Assembly (NCBI GenBank): GCA_035222895.1
Contig: JAVYIG010000064.1
Span: 434,001-498,000, forward strand
Direction of reading: 5' to 3'
From: Strongylocentrotus droebachiensis
Taxonomy: Eukaryota; Echinodermata; Echinoidea; Camarodonta; Strongylocentrotidae
DNA: 64,000 nucleotides
Shown here: positions 36,172-46,865 of the stretch, piece after piece
How positions within the stretch are numbered: position 1 is the stretch's first letter
How the letters are laid out: every line of letters begins with the position of its first letter
Translations under genes and position numbers: made by a program
The notes under the pieces: generated by a model
Database searches by the model: none
Seen by the model: only the letters and a program-made list of their open reading frames with translations
Told to the model about the DNA's origin: nothing

Positions 36172-36349
36172 GGCGGTGTCACACAGACAAATCCCTTAAA
36201 AAATCCCTTGAAAAATCCTTTCAAGGGAGAAATTTCTTGCTTCGTTAGAGGATTTTTGAAGGGATAATTGATGACAGACAGCAATTAAGAGAATAACTAA
36301 AATCCGGATAACTAACAATCCGGATTTTTGGCCTCTGTGTGACACCGCC
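36172..36349. mobile_element. 178-bp MITE with perfect 16-bp terminal inverted repeats
   Basis: The ends are GGCGGTGTCACACAGA and its exact complement TCTGTGTGACACCGCC, flanked on both sides by TA (36170-36171 and 36350-36351), the duplication typical of Tc1/mariner and some other families. Inside is a second inverted pair, ATCCCTTGAAAAATCC on the left and GGATTTTTGAAGGGAT on the right with one mismatch, and a doublet of the self-palindrome ATCCGGAT, so most of the element can fold. It is too short to code. Confidence 0.85.
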
Positions 36350-36909
36350 TAATGTGAACGAGAAAATGACATGAAGGAATTTGTCAGGGGAGCAGAGGGT
36401 GTCCCGTGTACATTAATTTGGACTTGATAAGGGGCATGTATTTGTTTGCAAATTAAATAGATAATTATATAAATTTCACTTAGTTGTAATCTATAACAAT
36501 TTGCTCGTTGTCTTTGAAGCAGTTAAGATGCCTCCCGGGTTAACTAGTTATCACCCCTTTCTCCAAAGCCTCTGGCTCCCCATCTGAAGGAAGATGAGCA
36601 TTTTATTACTCTGATGACATAGGACTGTGGTGCGGTAGCAGTGAATATGTTACATTGATGACTCACACTGCAGACTCCTGTATGTTTCTCACGTATAATG
36701 TTATAAATAGCCACCAGCTTTAAGGTATGGCGATTTCAATGTGTCAAAGAGGTATATGTAAACATGTATATATATGGAAAACATGAAATCGACAACACTA
36801 TTACGGCGAATCCTCTTTGATTCCCACATTTTATATTACGGCCCTTTGCAGATGAATGGTCAGAGGCTTATTAATGATTATTTGAAGGAGGCTCGCTAGT
36901 TTATAGTGT

Positions 36910-37202
36910 GAAAATGAAGAAGAAGAGGAATACGAATAAGAAGAAGGTGAATGAGAAGATGAAGAAGAAGTAAAAGAAGAAGAGGAATAAGAAGAAGGAG
37001 AAGGTGAAGGAGAAGAAAAAGAAGAAGGTGAAGGAGAAGAAGAAGTAGAAGAAGAAGAAGAATACGAAGAAGGTGAAGGAGAAGAAGAAGGAGAAGAAGA
37101 AGAAGAAGAAGAAGAAGTAAAAGAAGAAGAGGAATAAGAAGAAGGAGAAGGTGAAGGAGAAGAAAAAGTAAAAGAAGAAGATGATGAAAAAGAAGAAGAA
37201 GA
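36910..37202 (+). repeat. GAA/GGA polypurine tract
   Basis: About 290 bp of GAAGAA, GGAGAAGGTGAA and GAATAAGAA units form higher-order blocks: the roughly 60-bp group GAGGAATAAGAAGAAGGAGA recurs at about 36981 and 37128. The poly-Phe frame on the minus strand is an artefact. Confidence 0.95.
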
Positions 37203-40200
37203 TTTTATTATTTTGAATTTTCATTGCTAAAGATATTATTTTTGATAATAATGATATCGTCAATTAATATTAATATTAATTACATTTTAATTCTCTATTC
37301 GCTTTACATCATAATGTTAGAGAGAACATAAATATAATATGAGGCCGTTATCCTGGTATTTCTTAGTTTATAGGGGATGGGGGTATAGGCAAATTTGTAT
37401 TGTGATAATAATGAACCTTTAATAATGAAACTAATAATTGGCTCTTTATTATCCCGTTATAGAGGCCTGACAAAGTACTGGCAAACGTCTTAAAGTAATA
37501 CAAAGATCAATTAATCGATTAACTATCTATTAATGACAAACACAATTAATCAATAAATCCACCAATCAGCCGATCCCTCAGTCAGTCAATCAATTCAACC
37601 AACCAATCAATCAATCAATCAGGTCTATTCAAACAATCTATAATGAACTGCACATTGATTATATTTAAAATCAAGTTCAGGATTATACGCCTAGTTGACG
37701 TTGGTGGCAGACCTTACATGACCTGTGACCTTTCCTACTCCGCTTCCAAATGTCATCAGACAAGCATGGTTTAATTCTTTGTTTTCTTTTTGTGTTAGTT
37801 TCATCACCGCACAAGCCGGATGCTGGCATTCTGCACTAATGTGTTTGTATCTGAGAGTCGGTATGTGTGAAATATTTTAGATATATGGAAGAAATTGATA
37901 ATTGTTGTGTAGAAAAAAGGGTCACATATCAGAGGGTAAGTGTATATTATGTAATACCCGCAGGACGTGTGTAACGATATTAAGTGCTCTTTAGTGTATA
38001 CACACACATACTCTATACAGTGGCTGTATGAAAAAGCTGGATTGACCGATCGGCTTCAATGTGGCGTCATGGCATTGTGAATGAACGCGAAGGGGTGTGG
38101 TGGTATAAACGATTGTGCGGATATAAAGACTGGATTGCAATTGGATTTGGATTAGATTAGAATTTAAATAAGATAAAAGGTTGTTAAATTGTGTTAGGGA
38201 TGATATTAAACAAGAATACTGGCAAACTTTATGTGGCTGTATACCTGTTAATCTTTCTGAGCTACATAGTTGTAATGTACATATACCAAACCCCTCCACC
38301 AAGTCCACTACAATAAATGAACTGATCAGTCTGAGGCATATCGGGGGTGAGGCAATTCCACACAGAAATGTGCCCCATGTAGCAATTTTAGACCCCAAAA
38401 GGTACTTGATATAGGTTATATATTTCTTGTCATTTCTTCCTATTTTGCTTTTTACCCCCGCCCTTTTTAAGAGAATCCTGGATCTGCCACTGCCAGTTCA
38501 GCAGTCAGTTTGAAAGTAATGTCGGGAACAAATTGAAACTATATACGGTTAGTGTCAAATCCATTTCTCTTTTTAATTTTCATCCCACGAGATGTCCTGA
38601 ATCTTTGAACCTACAACTTGAATTATTTGATGTATTTAAATCTTATATTACCACTTTCAGCCACCTACTTCGTATTCTAGAGACATGCATATTCACTACG
38701 TCATAAAAACTAGTCTATTTTTTTCCTTCACAAAAAACAACATTAACACTATGAAAAGTGAAGAACTCAATGCACAAATGACACAAAATATTTAGTGATT
38801 TATCTTTCGATTTATTTATTATCATCATCTGATACACACATAACGAACCAATCGTGTTCCCTTTTTTTAATATTATACAATATTTGGCAATATGTAACAG
38901 TGGTCGCATATTAGTTGTCCACACATAAAACGCATAAAACATCCATCTGCCTCTTAAAAAGAAAAACCCGTCACAAAAATATGTACATTCAAAGGGGGTG
39001 CTAAAATTTAAAGAAGTATGAGACATTACGTGAAATCACTTGTCAAACTCATCGCTGCAGCAATAAATAAAATCCACATACTAATGAGGATTAAAATATA
39101 AAGTACCTGAAAGTTAGATTTCAGTCATTTAAAACAAATATCGGTGGATTGTACATAATCTTGCATAAAATAGTAATTGTGTATTCTGCTTGCTGTAACG
39201 ACATACTGATACATATACATGTACATTTTTCTTTACGGACAAAACACAATTCTTGACAAATGTCCAGTGGGGTGTTGAACTCTGTGAAAGTGGCTAATTT
39301 TGCTACACTTAACAAAAAGAGGTATCAAATACTCGTTTATCTTTTGAAGAATAAGAAAATAGGATATGTAGATTTAACATTTTTCACGAAGACAATATAT
39401 TATCGTATCGGATTGACTATTACCTTGAAGTAATATCAAAATTCGTTTAGAAAACAAATCACGACCTTAAATTTTTAACCGAAAAGTGATATGTTGTAAA
39501 TTGTCATTACCTTTTATGATAACGTCCTGAGTTTTACCATCCCACTGTAAATATCTCAATGTCATTGTAAATAAATGACAATATAAATCAACTAATACTT
39601 TCATTCTGGCAATATGTTTTAACAAAGATATACATGATGTACATTCAAACACAAAGGTGGGATTTTCATTGATTCACACGTAAATAGAATTTGGCACAAG
39701 AAAAAGGTGGGTAATTCTAAAATTAGACAAATAATTGCAGAATCGTTCTTATCGAAGTACATTTCCACAATACAACTTGTTTAGAAAACGCTTTCAAACA
39801 GAGCACAAAAGCTACGAAAAACACACAATATTTCAGGTGGTTTAAAACTTGAACATTTCATTAATTTTGGCAATAAGTTACGCAACTGTATTTGGAATAT
39901 TGAATAGGATAAACGGAAGGTCCTTTGTATACTTTCAAGAACACGAAAGGTTTGATAATCCTTAGAATTTCTCAAATCAACCACTGAATTACTGCTTCCA
40001 AATCGATCTTGTTGAACACACACAACTCAGTTTCATTTCATGTTTATCTTAACAACTATATTAATCATAGTCCTGACATAACTCACGATTTTGCGACACG
40101 TCGAAGTAAAAAGAAAGCAAGCTTCATGGCATTTCAATATTGCACAAATTCAACGAATCTTACGAAGTACTTTACATTTTTTACATAAATAAAAACCCTC

Positions 40201-40560
40201 TAACAACTCTTTGTCATGATTACAGCAGTCACGATGACTTCCAACATGAATAGATACCTTACACGGCCCGCCAACATGGCGGTGCTTTGTGAAATACTTT
40301 ATGAAGATGGACGTTGATGTGGTAAATGGGTCTTCGGTAAATATTTCCCTTTCTAAGGCTACCGAGAGACATTTCATTTGAACACTTGTTATGATGGCGC
40401 ATGAGAAATTATCACCATGATCGTAGTATAGACGCTGTATTTCAGAGTCATTTTTTGTAGTACGCGAAAAAGAGTTTCAATTTCACACACGAGAATGAGT
40501 GTACGGGATGATATTGGGATTTGAAAGTTGCCTTGGATCATGGGTGTCGATCTGTAATTG
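37203..40560. other. Non-coding, AT-rich
   Basis: It contains an AATC repeat at 37585-37621, the DR1 site at 37709-37731 and, at 38455-38495, an inverted copy of the GTGGCAGATCCAGG word of a common repeat. Frames at 37991-38398 and 38181-38414 overlap on opposite strands and are unrecognised. Confidence 0.5.
37709..37731 (-). promoter_or_regulatory. Perfect DR1 nuclear-receptor site with a third half-site
   Basis: On the minus strand this reads AGGTCA, C, AGGTCA (37731-37719), a perfect direct repeat with one-base spacing, then four bases and AGGTCT (37714-37709), making a DR4 with the second half-site. DR1 elements bind RXR, HNF4 and COUP-TF type receptors. It lies about 8 kb downstream of the Hox1 stop. 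Function is not proven. Confidence 0.5.
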
Positions 40561-40619
40561 ATACCTATTCATCAGGGGGGGAAGATCTATTCATTCATCC
40601 CCCCCTGATGAATAGGTAT
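40561..40619. repeat. Perfect 22-bp inverted repeat with 15-nt loop
   Basis: The left arm at 40561-40582 starts ATACCTATTCATCAGGGG and the right arm at 40598-40619 is its exact complement, ending GATGAATAGGTAT. Seven G face seven C in the middle of the stem. The loop is AGATCTATTCATTCA. Nothing around it marks a transposon end. Confidence 0.9.
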
Positions 40620-43600
40620 TACGTAAGGATCCCATGATGCCTTGGATAAATAGGTCAGGCTTCTGACGATAATGCACATAGTTATTGGCAATATGGTAAC
40701 ATTTCAAAAGGTGTTAATAAAACCTTTTGCCATGACAAGACAATAATGCATTTATTTGGCACGCTAATAATCCTTCGATCGATTCCTTTAATTTTACTAT
40801 CATTGATGCTAGTAGAGTTTAAGAATTCATTGGGATCTTTATGGACACAAAAATACACAATTTCTTCGAGAGCTAAACTTAAGGTACTTTCAATATTGAC
40901 AAAATACAGTACGAAATTGATAAGTTTCAGATGTACGCTTACATCAAGGTATAGGAGATAACTCTTTCTTTAATTAAAGAAAAGAGGAATGATTGACAAG
41001 GGGTATAGGAGACAAAGGACTTTCATATAAAAAAAAAGATTAAAACTCATGGACAATCTGAGAAATAAAATATAATAGTCAACGATCAGATGTTGTTTAT
41101 CCAACTTAATTCATGATTCACAAATAGACTGAATAAAACAGAGACAAGCAAGATTTTCGTGAAATTGATGAAGAAATTTGATCAATGACCGGTCTAAAAT
41201 GAGAAATCTTCCATGAAATATCCATCTTTAACTTCAATGAGTTTTCCATCCCGTCCGAGTTCGTGGCACACTATGACATGTAATAAATGGCGTTTTCTCC
41301 CGCTTGAATTCTTGCCCCGTTTCGGAATGTTGATTTTGACACCTTCTTAATGACACCGTGTTGCTGATGAACTCAAACGCGCGCACGCGCCCCCGTCGAT
41401 AAAACAATGGAGCTGCGAGCGCATCGCTTTCGATAAAGGTGCTAACACATGTCTAATATGTTACGCATTAAACCCGCTAATGTGTGCCTTGCATTGGTTT
41501 AGCTTGTATTTACCTCCACCGAGAGGGAAAATTTTGAGAAGATGGTGACATGAAAAGGAGTTGATGGTGACACAACAAGGGGGCAGCAAATATGATTATA
41601 TTCATATCAATTTATGAGTCAACTTGGCGAGCGGGCGCGGGCATTGACGCTTTTCTTTCGAGACCAGTAGTCTGCGATAGACCGTGTTGGAGTTGACAAG
41701 CAGGCGACGCTATGGCGGTGCGTATTCAACCACTGTATAGAAAGCGTCAATACCAAGGACAGGAATGGGGACAGCCTCGTTCAAGGGCTGTTCAGACAAT
41801 CAAAAACTATAATTCCACCATCACAAACATATCTTCCTTTAAATCTCTACCGCAGAGAAGGAGCTGAAAGATCGCGACATGAAAAAGTGTGTATGATGTG
41901 GGAGAGGGAAGACGGTGGGATAATTACACACGTAAATATGGGAAGGACAAGAGGTCTGCCAGAAAAGTAGGAGAGAGAAAGAGAGAAGTAGGGGGATAAA
42001 GTAAGATAGAGAGCAGGAAAAAGCATTATTCTTGAAAGGGATCGAATGATTATGTCAAATAAAGAGATAGAGAGAGAGAGTGTGTGATAATATATAGAGG
42101 GGAAATTAAGACAGAGACGAGGAGAGAGATAGAGCTCGAGAAAGACGAGAGGGAGAGAGAGAGAGAGAGAGAGAGCAATCTTGTACTGCTTAAATATTCC
42201 GTCTTTTTGTTTGCATTTATTGTGAACCGAGACTCTGATTGTATACACTGACAAGGACTGTTATTTTCTTTCAGCATCGTGGAAATCGTCTTGGGCTTGG
42301 TCACTGACCCTCGTTATTTTTTCATTTTCGCCGTTCTGCTGTTTGCTCATCGCAGCTGTAAGAGACGTGAATGGCCCAGGCCTGAATTTTAATTTGTTAT
42401 GTGTGACCAAAACCAACGGTCAGGCACTAACTTCATTTCTTGTGCATGGGATGCACGTACCGGGCATCGTAGTCCCACGCGTGACAACTGACGTTATTAC
42501 GATTAATCTACTTTTAACAACTTCCCATTTGGCGCCATCTGCTTTTTATGTAATTCCGGATGAACTTAAAGTACCCTATCCTCAAAGGGGAGAACCATTT
42601 AAGAATGATCTGAGATAAAATAAGTGTTTGAATTCGAAGATAGACTAATTAGTTTATTAATTATATTGTGTTCATTGAAACTCCCAAATATAAAATGGTT
42701 TGCATGGCAGTAAAAACCGTTAAACAATATTTTGTCCTGCCATTTAATACAAAAAATCCCCGAAAATCTTCAACAATAATAGCCAACGTCAATTAAAAGA
42801 ATTCAACGTTTGTCTCAATAAAACATAATATTTCATTAAATTTTAGCCGGGTGATCGAGTCTCTTAAAGCACAGATATCACCGTAAATCGGAGAGTAAAT
42901 TTGTTTGATATTCTATATCACTGGCATCGCAAGATGTTTTCTTTCAAGAGTTGAACAGTACATTCAAAGGTGATATTGAATCGTGTAGCAAGTACTCAAA
43001 ATTGGTAAATAATGTATATAATTGTGTCTAAAAAAAAGTTAAAGGGGCTATGGACGTATTGTGAAAATAAGGATAACAAGACGAACACTAAATTGCCATA
43101 TTAATTCTTGTCAAAATTCTTCAACAATACCTTCCAGCATGTCCAGTACAAAAAACCATAGTGAAAATAACATAGCACAATTTATACATGAAGGATTTCT
43201 GTTTGCGTTGATAATAATCCCAAATCCCTCTAATGAGATATTTTCTCTGACAATTAAGACACACGGACCCACCCTCAGTGTAATCTTGAAATGCATTCTC
43301 GTTTGGTCACACCATCTTAGGTTGTAAGATGTCGGTCATGGACGTGGTCGCAATGAGTTCAGCTGTAACAGTGTGAACTACAAACAAGGCATCCTCCTAT
43401 CGTAAGGCTTTCACAGTTTATCACCCTGAACGTACCCCACTTCCCCACCATATTTTTTTAAAAAGAGCTAATTGAAAATCTCCATTTTAATTTTTAAAGG
43501 GATCCATAAACTGACGAGGCCCTCTTTGTCTTATATATATTTTTTTAATCAGAGCATTTTCCACAATGCAGCAGCAATGATGACGTCACTCTTATCATTT

Positions 43601-45346
43601 CGGAATTTTAATTGAAACGCAATACTTTAAAATAATGATATAAATACAATAAAGACCAACAAAATGAGCGATGTCTCTTTTAACATGGAAAATCACTGCC
43701 AATGTAACTTTCCGATATGTCCCCCCCCCTCCCCATCACTATACAAAACCAATAAGCCAAAATTTAAACGCGTTGAAATTCTTTGAGTATGTCAAATACA
43801 TGTAATACCTTTAAATGTTTACATGCTAATCTCGTTTGGTGAATGAACGCATGCTTGTAACATCACTGTTACTGCAATGATGGGTTTATTTTTGCATCAC
43901 TTTGATTAAAGGAACTTGAGAACGAAACCGTTTTTCTATAAGAATCTTTAGTTGTGTTACACATTATAATTTGTTATGAGTTATTAGTTAAACATCTCCA
44001 TTTGAATTGCAGTTTAAGAAGACAGCATTAGAATTAGATTATAAAACCATGCCCGTCTCAGTAAAAGCAGAACTTCATCTACAGTATTAGCAATTCTTTT
44101 AGATAATTCCTAATTTATAGAATCTAATTATTTTTATAATGAAAACAGATATTGAAATTTTACCTTCAAATTGGATATCACCTAGATTTCTCAGAGCTCC
44201 CCAAATTCTCCATCAACTACACGAAATCTTGCCATCTCACGACGAAAATATTACTTGCTTATTTCGCATGCAACCATCATCCCACGCGATCATTTCGTAC
44301 GTCGTAGAAAGAAATGAAAAAAATATAACAGTTTAATACTCGAAAAATCCTTTGGACTAGAAGGTGAATACGGGCAAGATTTGCAGGTTGACTAATTATA
44401 TTGGACGTTGTATGCATGGAGCAGGGGATTAAGTGGAATCCATAACACCTCTTGATTGCGTCTTCTGACTACCATTCTACACCAGTCACATTCTATTTCC
44501 TTGCGTGTCTGGTCTCTACTTATCGAGATAGGATGCTGCGCTCTGACCAGAATACCAATTTATGATTTTTTCTTATTTTTTTTATCGCTGGGAGCGTGAG
44601 CTGCTTAAGACATTAATATTTCATTGCCATGTGCTTGGCAATGCCCTGTAGTATATACGTGCCTGATATTTATCTTTTTATAACGTCCAGTGAGCGTGGT
44701 ACATGTGTATAGTGTATACAGCCAGTTGGATACATGATCATTTGCACGGGGTGTTTTTGGAATATGAACTTCTGCTAAAATATCCATAGTTAAACACTCT
44801 TTAACATCGTGAGAGCCAGTCTGAGAGATAAATTGTGAGTGTTAATACATCTCTCTCGATTTTCATGAGGACTTCTCCAGAATTAAAATAACTAAGTTTA
44901 AATCCTTATAAACTTAGCTCTATCATGTTATTTTGTATTTCAAAATCCAGCCGCAATGGTCGTTTTTAGTTGTCACTACTTGTGCATTAATTCATTTACA
45001 TCTGTCGTCGTCAGATCTGAAATACCTTTATAAACATCAGTGTTTAATAAGCAGAGAGATATTGTAACAGAGTAACTTGGTCGTAAACAATTTGAAAAAA
45101 ATCACCCATACATAACCAAGCTAATTACTTATTTACCTAACATTTGCAGTTATTTTTTTAACAAAATAAGACCAAAATGTCTGCAAACATGATACTGAAC
45201 GTGTTAATACAACATTAATGAAGACATTTTAAAGTGACTGATCAGTTAACACCTTTAAAAATTATCTACAGTGCATTTGCACACTGACAAGTATCTACCT
45301 ATACCAAATGAATGATTCTGGTATACAAAGTGTACACAGTATACGC
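40620..45346. other. Non-coding stretch downstream of Hox1
   Basis: 41200-41760 is a CpG-containing complex island (CGCGCGCACGCGCCCCCG near 41380, AATAAATGGCG near 41283, CGCATTAAACCCGCTAATG near 41464) and is the nearest such island to Hox1 on its 3' side. 41968-42176 is GA-rich. An unrecognised frame lies at 42343-42618. The rest is AT-rich. Confidence 0.5.
41968..42176 (+). repeat. GA-rich tract
   Basis: GA-dominated purine blocks at 41970-42012, 42060-42082 and 42120-42174 are on the plus strand, less pure than the tracts at 3.3 and 8.1 kb. Confidence 0.85.
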
Positions 45347-45352
45347 TTTATT
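45347..45352 (-). terminator. Candidate Hox1 polyadenylation signal
   Basis: This is the first AATAAA on the minus strand after the Hox1 stop codon, about 440 nt downstream. The interval 45353-45792 would be the 3' UTR. No ATTAAA lies between. A cleavage site cannot be fixed from sequence alone. Confidence 0.4.
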
Positions 45353-45792
45353 CAAACATTGATTGGTATAGGATGTTCAAGAGGGGAAATGCTTTAAGAT
45401 AAAAGCTACATTTAAAGGTAAGATGTATTTGTCAGTTAATCGCCATCAATTTTTGTTTACCAATAACATGAACTCCATGAAGCCTTGGGTTACGAGGCTG
45501 AAGAGATGAAAGATGTTTTGTCTCCAGTAGGTTGTGCGGTATGTCTCGGAGTTTAGATCTTGTATATAACGTGTCGTCTGTACGCCGCAAGGGTTGCCCA
45601 ATTCATCAGAGTTTGCTGCAACGATATCACGTGACCTCTCAACGCGGCGCCATTTTTGGGTGAAACCTCAAAATGGCGCGGACCCAAATATATTAGCATT
45701 TTTACTTTATCAAGTTCATAAATAGCCACAAAGTCTACTCTGTATATTACAAACTGAATGAGGAATGTCACCGTCTCTTGTTCCGCAAAGCT

Positions 45793-46107
45793 TTAAGTTC
45801 CATTTGTAATGACCATTGCTGAACCGGTGTGGCTAAGGTGCGCATGCCCACAGTAGCTACCTGATTTCAGTTCGGAATCTCCCAGTGATGACCCACCGGA
45901 TAAGATTGTCTGACCCGGAAGAGCTCCCGTGAAGTGTGGCAAGGGCGGCGACGCCTGGTGGACAGAAAGTGATGATGGGGTCGTCATGGCGACGGATGAG
46001 TGCATGTGATGGAGGTGGGACATGGAGTGACCGAGGTGCGGTGGAGGGATGCATTCTTTCATCTTCTTCTTCTCTTTCATTCGTCTGTTCTGGAACCAAA
46101 TCTTCAC
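45793..46107 (-). CDS. Hox1: Hox1 terminal coding exon (homeodomain residues 45-60 and C-terminus)
   Basis: Read on the minus strand, the exon opens right after an AG (46109-46108) with VKIWFQNRRMKEKKKMKE. This is homeodomain positions 45-60 plus two residues, covering the second half of recognition helix 3 with W48, F49, Q50, N51, R52 and R53 all present. About 86 further residues follow, rich in His, Ser and Pro (a cluster with HLGHSMSHLHHMH), ending at TAA 45795-45793. The protein is a sequence-specific nuclear transcription factor; Hox1 proteins pattern the anterior axis and bind with PBC/TALE partners. The exon is phase 0 and joins the exon at 46404-46567. The tail after the homeodomain is not recognisable beyond its composition, which is usual for Hox proteins. 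Certainty is high for Hox and high for the labial/Hox1 class. Confidence 0.95.
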   Translation of the reverse strand: MKIWFQNRRMKEKKKMKECIPPPHLGHSMSHLHHMHSSVAMTTPSSLSVHQASPPLPHFTGALPGQTILSGGSSLGDSELKSGSYCGHAHLSHTGSAMVITNGT

Positions 46108-46403
46108 CTGTGCCATATAGATAATAATGATGATAATGATGATAATAATAATAATAACGATAATAGTAATAATGTTAATATTATCAATAATGATAATAAT
46201 AATAATAATAGTAATAATAGTAATGATAATAATAAGGCCAATAATTACAATATAAATGAAGAAGAAGATGAAGAACATCAGTAGAAGTAGAAATAGTGGA
46301 TGTTGTAGAATTAAAGTAGACAATATTTTAGATATTTACTTTTCTGACGTATTGATCATAATCATAATTGGAGGAAAGTAATCAAGTTTAATGAAACACG
46401 TAC
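46108..46403 (-). other. Hox1: Hox1 intron inside the homeobox
   Basis: This is a 296-bp phase-0 GT-AG intron (donor GTACGT, acceptor GGCACAG) between homeodomain residues Q44 and V45. Its middle is an impure AAT/GAT trinucleotide repeat (about 46119-46270), so length polymorphism is likely. A homeobox split at 44/45 is known for Drosophila labial, whereas vertebrate Hox1 homeoboxes are unsplit. An open frame runs from the intron straight into the terminal exon, but its product would be poly-isoleucine and is not credible. Confidence 0.9.
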
Positions 46404-46567
46404 CTGTGTTTCGTTGAGGCCTAGCATGGCGGCTATTTCTATTCTTCTGGCTCGGGTTAGGTATTTGTTGAAGTGGAATTCTTTCTCTAGCTCTGTAAGT
46501 TGCTTGTTTGTAAAGTTGGTTCGACCATTGTTGTTGGCTGCATTTGTAGCAAAGTCGCCTGCCTTGA
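46404..46567 (-). CDS. Hox1: Hox1 internal coding exon (linker and homeodomain residues 1-44)
   Basis: A strong acceptor (long pyrimidine tract then TTTACAG, AG at 46569-46568) precedes 164 bp that encode a short linker starting [10 protein letters not shown] and then [38 protein letters not shown] and GLNETQ. The exon ends at CAG followed by donor GTACGT (46403 downward). R5, the NFT at 7-9, K24 and A29 in NKYLTRARR, and LNETQ at 40-44 are labial/Hox1 class features rather than central or posterior Hox. The 18 residues from the linker Lys to F8 match in length the KVGEYG...RTNF stretch I recall for vertebrate HOXA1, so the acceptor sits at the ancestral Hox1 intron position. The first two bases complete a codon begun in the previous exon. 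No upstream exon with a hexapeptide tryptophan was found between here and 64000; it probably lies outside the window. Confidence 0.94.
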
Positions 46568-46689
46568 CTGTAAAGCGAGAGAAGACAGATAAAAACAAAC
46601 AGAAAGGCGTTTAGCATTGCTTTAAAAAAAGACATTTTCACATACATACATGATTTAATTTGTAAGTACAGTGGCCATTTGATATCGGA

Positions 46690-46865
46690 TATTAAAAGAA
46701 GAAGAAGAAGAGGGCTAAACGAGAATGAAATAAGCAGAAGAGAAATCAGAAGACAAAGGAGGAGGAGAATAAGAAGACAAAGAAAAGAAACGAGAAACAG
46801 AAAGAAATAAGAGAAAAAGGAGAAGATGAGGAAAAAGAAGGAGAAGAAAAAAGAGAATGGGGATG
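46690..46865 (+). repeat. Polypurine tract upstream of the Hox1 homeobox exon
   Basis: About 175 bp are nearly all A and G (AGAAGAAGAAGAAGAGG and similar), some 120 bp upstream of the acceptor in transcription order. On the transcribed strand it is a polypyrimidine tract. Confidence 0.85.

Noticed and set aside
36901-37263. 120-residue Phe-rich frame resembling a membrane protein
   Set aside because: Translation of the GAA tract on the minus strand.
37991-38414. Overlapping frames on opposite strands (135 and 77 residues)
   Set aside because: No recognisable family; mutual overlap on opposite strands points to chance.
42343-42618. 91-residue plus-strand frame
   Set aside because: No recognisable motif, no splice context and ordinary length for chance in this DNA.
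46108-46323. Extension of the Hox1 terminal exon upstream into the AAT repeat
   Set aside because: Would replace homeodomain residues 1-44 with poly-Ile; the acceptor at 46108 and the matching exon at 46404-46567 explain the homeobox fully.
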